Assembly (NCBI GenBank): GCA_014904985.1 | Contig: MU129281.1 | Location: 16,755 to 38,002, forward strand | DNA: 21,248 nt | DNA from: Hydnum rufescens UP504 | Lineage: Eukaryota; Basidiomycota; Agaricomycetes; Cantharellales; Hydnaceae | Direction of reading: 5' to 3' | Shown: positions 18,115 to 21,248 of the stretch, one piece after another | Position numbering within the stretch: position 1 is the stretch's first letter | Layout: each line of letters opens with the position of its first letter | The notes under the pieces: model-generated | Told to the model about the DNA's origin: nothing | What the model saw: only the letters and a program-made list of their open reading frames with translations | The model's database searches: none | Translations under genes and position numbers: made by a program

Positions 18115-18180
18115 GATTATGTAATGCATCTGCGAGTAGGAATGAAGGCCCGGGTGTGTAATCCATCATATTACATAATC
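18115..18180. repeat. Inverted repeat, 11-bp perfect stem
   Basis: gattatgtaat (18115-18125) pairs with attacataatc (18170-18180) across 44 nt. It begins just beyond the last ~160-bp repeat and could mark an element edge. Confidence 0.55.
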
Positions 18181-18506
18181 ACCATTCGTTAGGATCGCCC
18201 TTAAGGCAGCAAGATCCATATGAGCAGATTGAAGGAGAATTCAAGACGATATACAGAAGGGCAAGTTGAATTGCCGGGTCCACCATATCATGGCTTATGG
18301 TAGGGCATAAATGAATACAGTCCCTGTGGCCTGTTGAAGACCCCGGGAGATTGACTCGTGTACAAGGAAATGAGCATTCCATTTACATCTTTTCAGGCAT
18401 ATGGAATTCATGCTCATCCATGAACAGATGAAAGGCTTGATATTGGAACGACATATTGGTACATTTTTAATTCGTTCATCGGAAAATTCGACGCTGAAAT
18501 GGAACT
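18181..18506. other. 3' flank of the 195-aa gene, no feature seen
   Basis: No gene or repeat was recognised. A 67-codon minus-strand reading frame (18179-18382) has no supporting features. Confidence 0.4.
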
Positions 18507-19222
18507 CTATGTGGTAGGGATTTTTCCCTCCAACACCGTAGTAGCGACTTCTTGGGTGGAGGCAGGGTTGTGGCGTTTGGCATAGGTAACAACATTGGAC
18601 TTGGACTTAGAGGGCTTTTGGACAGCATGGGTCTTCTGATGCTTTGTAGGGGTGCGGTCATCGGTGTCGGAATTCTGTCTGTCCCTCTTTGAAACCTTCG
18701 AAACTGCAGTGGTGGTGATTGGAGAGAGTGGTGATGTGTCAACCAGTCCTTTGGCCCCCTTGCGGCGGTGGTCAAAGACGTCCTGTTCCTCCTCATCCCC
18801 TTCAAACTGCCTGGGCGGGCACACAGGAGGGACCTTGCAGGCTTTCTTTTGAGCGGATGAAACTGGGCCACCGGATGCTGGCTCACTGGCCTTAGTGTTG
18901 GCACGAGTGGCCCGGGCTGGGACTGCTGTAGTCTGGAAAAATGTGGCAGAATCAGACACCGATTCTTGATCAAGCAGAGGCTATACTCACTGTAGAACCA
19001 GAGGTCCCTCTCTCTTCTGCAGGGATTTCCTGCCTAGGCATGCGTGGGGGCTGCACAGGCAAAATTATTGGTTTTGTTAGCAACAATGATACTATAAGGC
19101 GTGTGTTCTGCAATGCTCACATCCTGCTTCCGCCTTTTGGTGGCAGTGGGCTTATTGGATACGTTGGCATCCACTATTTTTTCCTTTGCCCCTGATGGGA
19201 GAGTTTTGGAACGGGGTGGCAT
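18507..19222 (-). CDS. Basic, disordered small protein (~195 aa), three exons
   Basis: Exons are 19222-19121, 19050-18991 and 18932-18507. Introns are 70 nt (GTGAGC..TGCAG) and 58 nt (GTGAGT..TTCCAG), and all junctions are in phase 0. The product is about 195 aa. It starts M-P-P-R-S-K, has a K-R-R-K basic cluster at about 29-32 that could be a nuclear localisation signal, and is rich in Ser, Thr, Pro, Lys and Ala throughout, with a short acidic patch (G-D-E-E-E-Q-D) and a later K-R-D-R stretch. No globular domain was recognised; DNA or RNA binding is only a guess from composition. No stop or frameshift interrupts it, unlike the neighbour downstream on the same strand. It could be a host gene or cargo of a mobile element. 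Confidence 0.7.
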
Positions 19223-19741
19223 AACAAATGGCCAGGAATGGGGCGATCAGAAGTAGAGTGTGTGGGGATTTGAGGGCCTTGAGTGCTTAGAGCGAGCGGG
19301 CTTTCCAAACAGAGAAGTCAAATCCTGCTAGAGGCTCTGCTCGTACTCTGGTCTGGAAAGCGGGAAAGAGAGGGGAGGGAGTGGTAGAAAATCTGGACAC
19401 AAGATCGTTCAGTCCCAACAGAGAGACGGAAAATATGTTTGGGGCGATGCCCTTGATACTTGCTAATTTTTGGAGCAGTGGCTGGGGAATGGGGTGGAAC
19501 AAAGCCTCCATGTAGGCGGGGATCAGATGAAGGGACTGGTGAAATTTTTTCCCTTTCCTTTTTCCGCTAGCCCCGGGACCGCCAGCCCGAATGTTCACTC
19601 AACGCCGCTAAAGCGGGTACCGGTCACAATCTGCATTAAACACGGAAGAGTATGTACAGCGGTAACGAGTCTAAAGAAAATGATAACTAGACAATTTTGA
19701 GATCAATATCTGTTGGTTCTCAGTAACCACTTTCTCTTACC
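19223..19741 (-). other. Spacer with a doubtful 75-103-codon reading frame
   Basis: This separates the 195-aa gene from the larger gene upstream on the same strand. A minus frame (19598-19287) is open from a GTG, with the first ATG at 19511 giving about 75 aa. It is Leu/Pro/Ser-rich with an internal L-L-Q-K-L-A-S-I-K stretch and no recognised domain. It might be a further exon or a small gene. The region must also hold the promoter of the 195-aa gene, but no TATA box was evident. Confidence 0.3.
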
Positions 19742-21011
19742 TTAAGGTTCTCCCACCACTTCATTAGAAGGACCAGAAGGGCGACTAGTGGGAAGAGTGG
19801 CTGAAGAGGGCTGCATTGTTGACTTGCCCACTGCCATGAGGAGTTGGGACATTAGTTGGGCAGGGATACTGTTACTTAACCATTTTACCTTTATGTTTCG
19901 CCTTGCTGGTCTTCAAGTTCTTCACCCTTTCCTCTGATTGGGCCTGATCGGCCTCCAAGGTTGACAAAGATGGGATGAACGAAGGTGTTGGGGAAGATGG
20001 ATCCCAGTCAATAAAAAACCGCTTGGTATCCAGCTTATATCCTATGGCCTCAGTCAATTGCAATACGTTTAACTTCTCCTGCTGAGCTTGAGGTATAACA
20101 TCACACTGTGTAGAATTCGATTGTGCTGCAAACTCAACTCGGGATGCAATGAAGCGCAGAAGCTTCACATATGGCCCTGACCTGGCGGGATAGATGGGTT
20201 GCAAAAACGAGGCATTGAAGTCTGCCAGAAGGGAGAGGAGGATCTCGAGGCATTGGAGAGATAGTGCCTCTTCCGGACTAAAATCAGTGGGACAGGGGGC
20301 CTGACACAAGGATGCTAGGAATTCCTTTGAGAACCATGCTCGCGAATAAGCACGTTTGGGAGGGTCTGGGCCATGAGAACGAATGATGGCGGGGTGCTTG
20401 TCAGTCTCGAGAAGGTCCACCATGATGAGGGTTTGACGGCACCTCTCCCTTTCATGAGCAAATTCATAACCAGGCTCTGAAGGTGGTAGACAATGGGAGG
20501 GAGGCAACAGTGTGAGCAGGGCCCCGTGAACACTGAGAGGACGAGAGTACTTCCACAGATGCTGAACATATCCTGGTTCCTTGAACATACAATAGGGCAG
20601 CCAGGAATTGAAACAGACCGCTGGGTCCACGGGAACAACCTTGGAAAACTGGGCATCCTCCTTCAGGAAACGATATACATCGTCTCTGCTAGTACAGGAC
20701 TTGAAAATGAATCCCAAGGAAAAACCACTTTTTCCAAGCCAGGTCTGTTTCCAGCCCTTGGCACCCCTGGACTGGACAACATCCACCATGCTGAGGAGTG
20801 CGATCTCTGTCATGAATGGCTCGACCACCAGACCGTACCACAGATCAGGGGACGCTTCGGGAGTCCTCTCATTATCCGTGCTCAAGAGGCTGCCTGAAAT
20901 GTCAAGCATTTCCGCCTCTATGCCTAGCGAGGATGGCGCCATCTTCCCCTGCTCATGGTAAGAAGAGGGAACAAAAACCAGGGCCTGCTGAGCAGGAAGG
21001 TGATTTCCCAT
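19742..21011 (-). CDS. Unknown protein, ~380 or 403 aa
   Basis: The start is the ATG at 21011 (M-G-N-H-L-P). The frame is open to a stop at 19872, giving 379 aa. If a plausible 58-nt intron at 19888-19831 (GTAAAA..GGCAG, branch AACTAATG) is removed, the product is 403 aa ending at 19742. The sequence looks globular, with few low-complexity parts: W-Y-G-L-V-V-E-P-F near 57-65, V-Y-R-F-L-K-E-D near 116-123, a Pro/Leu-rich middle, a Leu-rich helix (C-L-E-I-L-L-S-L-L-A-D-F) near 257-268 and a Lys-rich C-terminus. There is no transmembrane segment or signal peptide. I do not recognise the family. It begins 22 bp from the 215-bp repeat, which on this strand would supply its 5' leader. It could be a protein of an unclassified element. 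Confidence 0.65.
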
Positions 21012-21033
21012 TGGCAAAGGTGTCCGCGCATGG

Positions 21034-21248
21034 TATAGAAGAAGGATTGGGAGCTCCGATGACTGTCAAATCAAACTCTGGTTCAGCCAGTGTGTAGATG
21101 GGAGACTGTATTTCTGTTTTTATTCAATGGGCTGGTTTGCTCTGATGGTTGATCACTCTCTAACAAGTTGTGTATGGTATTCAGTGATGGTAAGGTGATG
21201 GTATGGACTAGCTATAGTCAATGATGTATCGTGGGATGCTTGTGAAAG
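21034..21248. repeat. 215-bp repeat, inverted copy of 2703-2917, cut by window end
   Basis: It is nearly identical to the reverse complement of 2703-2917, starting exactly at 21034 and still matching at the last base. The copy at 2703-2917 has a TATA box and TGACTCA cluster about 400-620 bp farther out. If this copy continues likewise beyond 21248, those would form a promoter pointing at the ORF starting at 21011. Confidence 0.85.

Noticed and set aside
1345..21248. A single ~20-kb transposon with the 215-bp sequences as terminal inverted repeats
   Set aside because: The left copy is flanked by Gypsy pol on both sides, so it entered that element on its own; it is not the far end of one large element.

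Overview
The window reads as a repeat-rich, gene-poor segment of a fungal nuclear genome, most likely an agaricomycete-type basidiomycete (inference). The grounds are a degraded Ty3/Gypsy retrotransposon, multi-exon genes whose clearest introns are 56-60 nt long with GT..AG ends and ACTAA-type branch points, nested transposon insertions and many small families of non-coding repeats. Nothing bacterial or phage-like was found.

Left third (1-5575, minus strand): a decayed Gypsy element with its 5' LTR at 4941-5575, then gag with a CCHC zinc knuckle, aspartic protease, and (1-1345) reverse transcriptase and RNase H running off the left edge. Frameshifts and stops break it throughout. Pol is split by a foreign segment (about 1345-2917). 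That segment carries three copies of a ~160-bp repeat, six TGACTCA/TGAGTCA motifs upstream of a TATAAAA box, and a 215-bp terminal stretch that recurs inverted at the far right end (21034-21248).

Middle (5671-12705, plus strand): the most unusual part. A diverged tandem array holds twelve exon/intron-like modules spaced about 220-340 bp apart. Each module has a non-coding exon of about 120-165 nt, in most modules a (C)CACACACC/GGTGTGTGG hairpin at the exon end, a GTRAGT-type 5' splice site, a perfect or near-perfect 13-17 bp hairpin with an AGCAGC-loop-GCTGCT core, a T-tract, a (T)ACTAAY branch site and a YTAG 3' splice site. The intron hairpins differ between modules by paired changes that keep the stem. 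The array is interrupted by a solo Gypsy LTR (6556-7195, 5-bp target duplication), by a 2.4-kb giant palindrome (about 8165-10537, with 306-bp perfect inner arms around a 6-nt spacer) and by a tRNA-related SINE-like segment (about 11090-11500). It fades into hairpin-only units at 12600-12720.

Then come AT-rich simple repeats, a 1.2-kb minisatellite (12995-14215, 41-42 bp units built from ~21-bp halves) and a minus-strand block of unrecognised genes. A seven-exon gene (14613-16950) has three in-frame stops but intact splice sites. A three-exon gene encodes a basic, disordered-looking protein of about 195 aa (18507-19222). A larger ORF encodes about 380-403 aa (19742-21011) and begins right after the 215-bp repeat that also borders the segment inserted in the Gypsy element. 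The same ~160-bp triple repeat lies inside this block (17675-18110). The shared repeats suggest, without proving, that the gene block belongs to or is carried by the same unclassified mobile-element family as the insert in the Gypsy pol.
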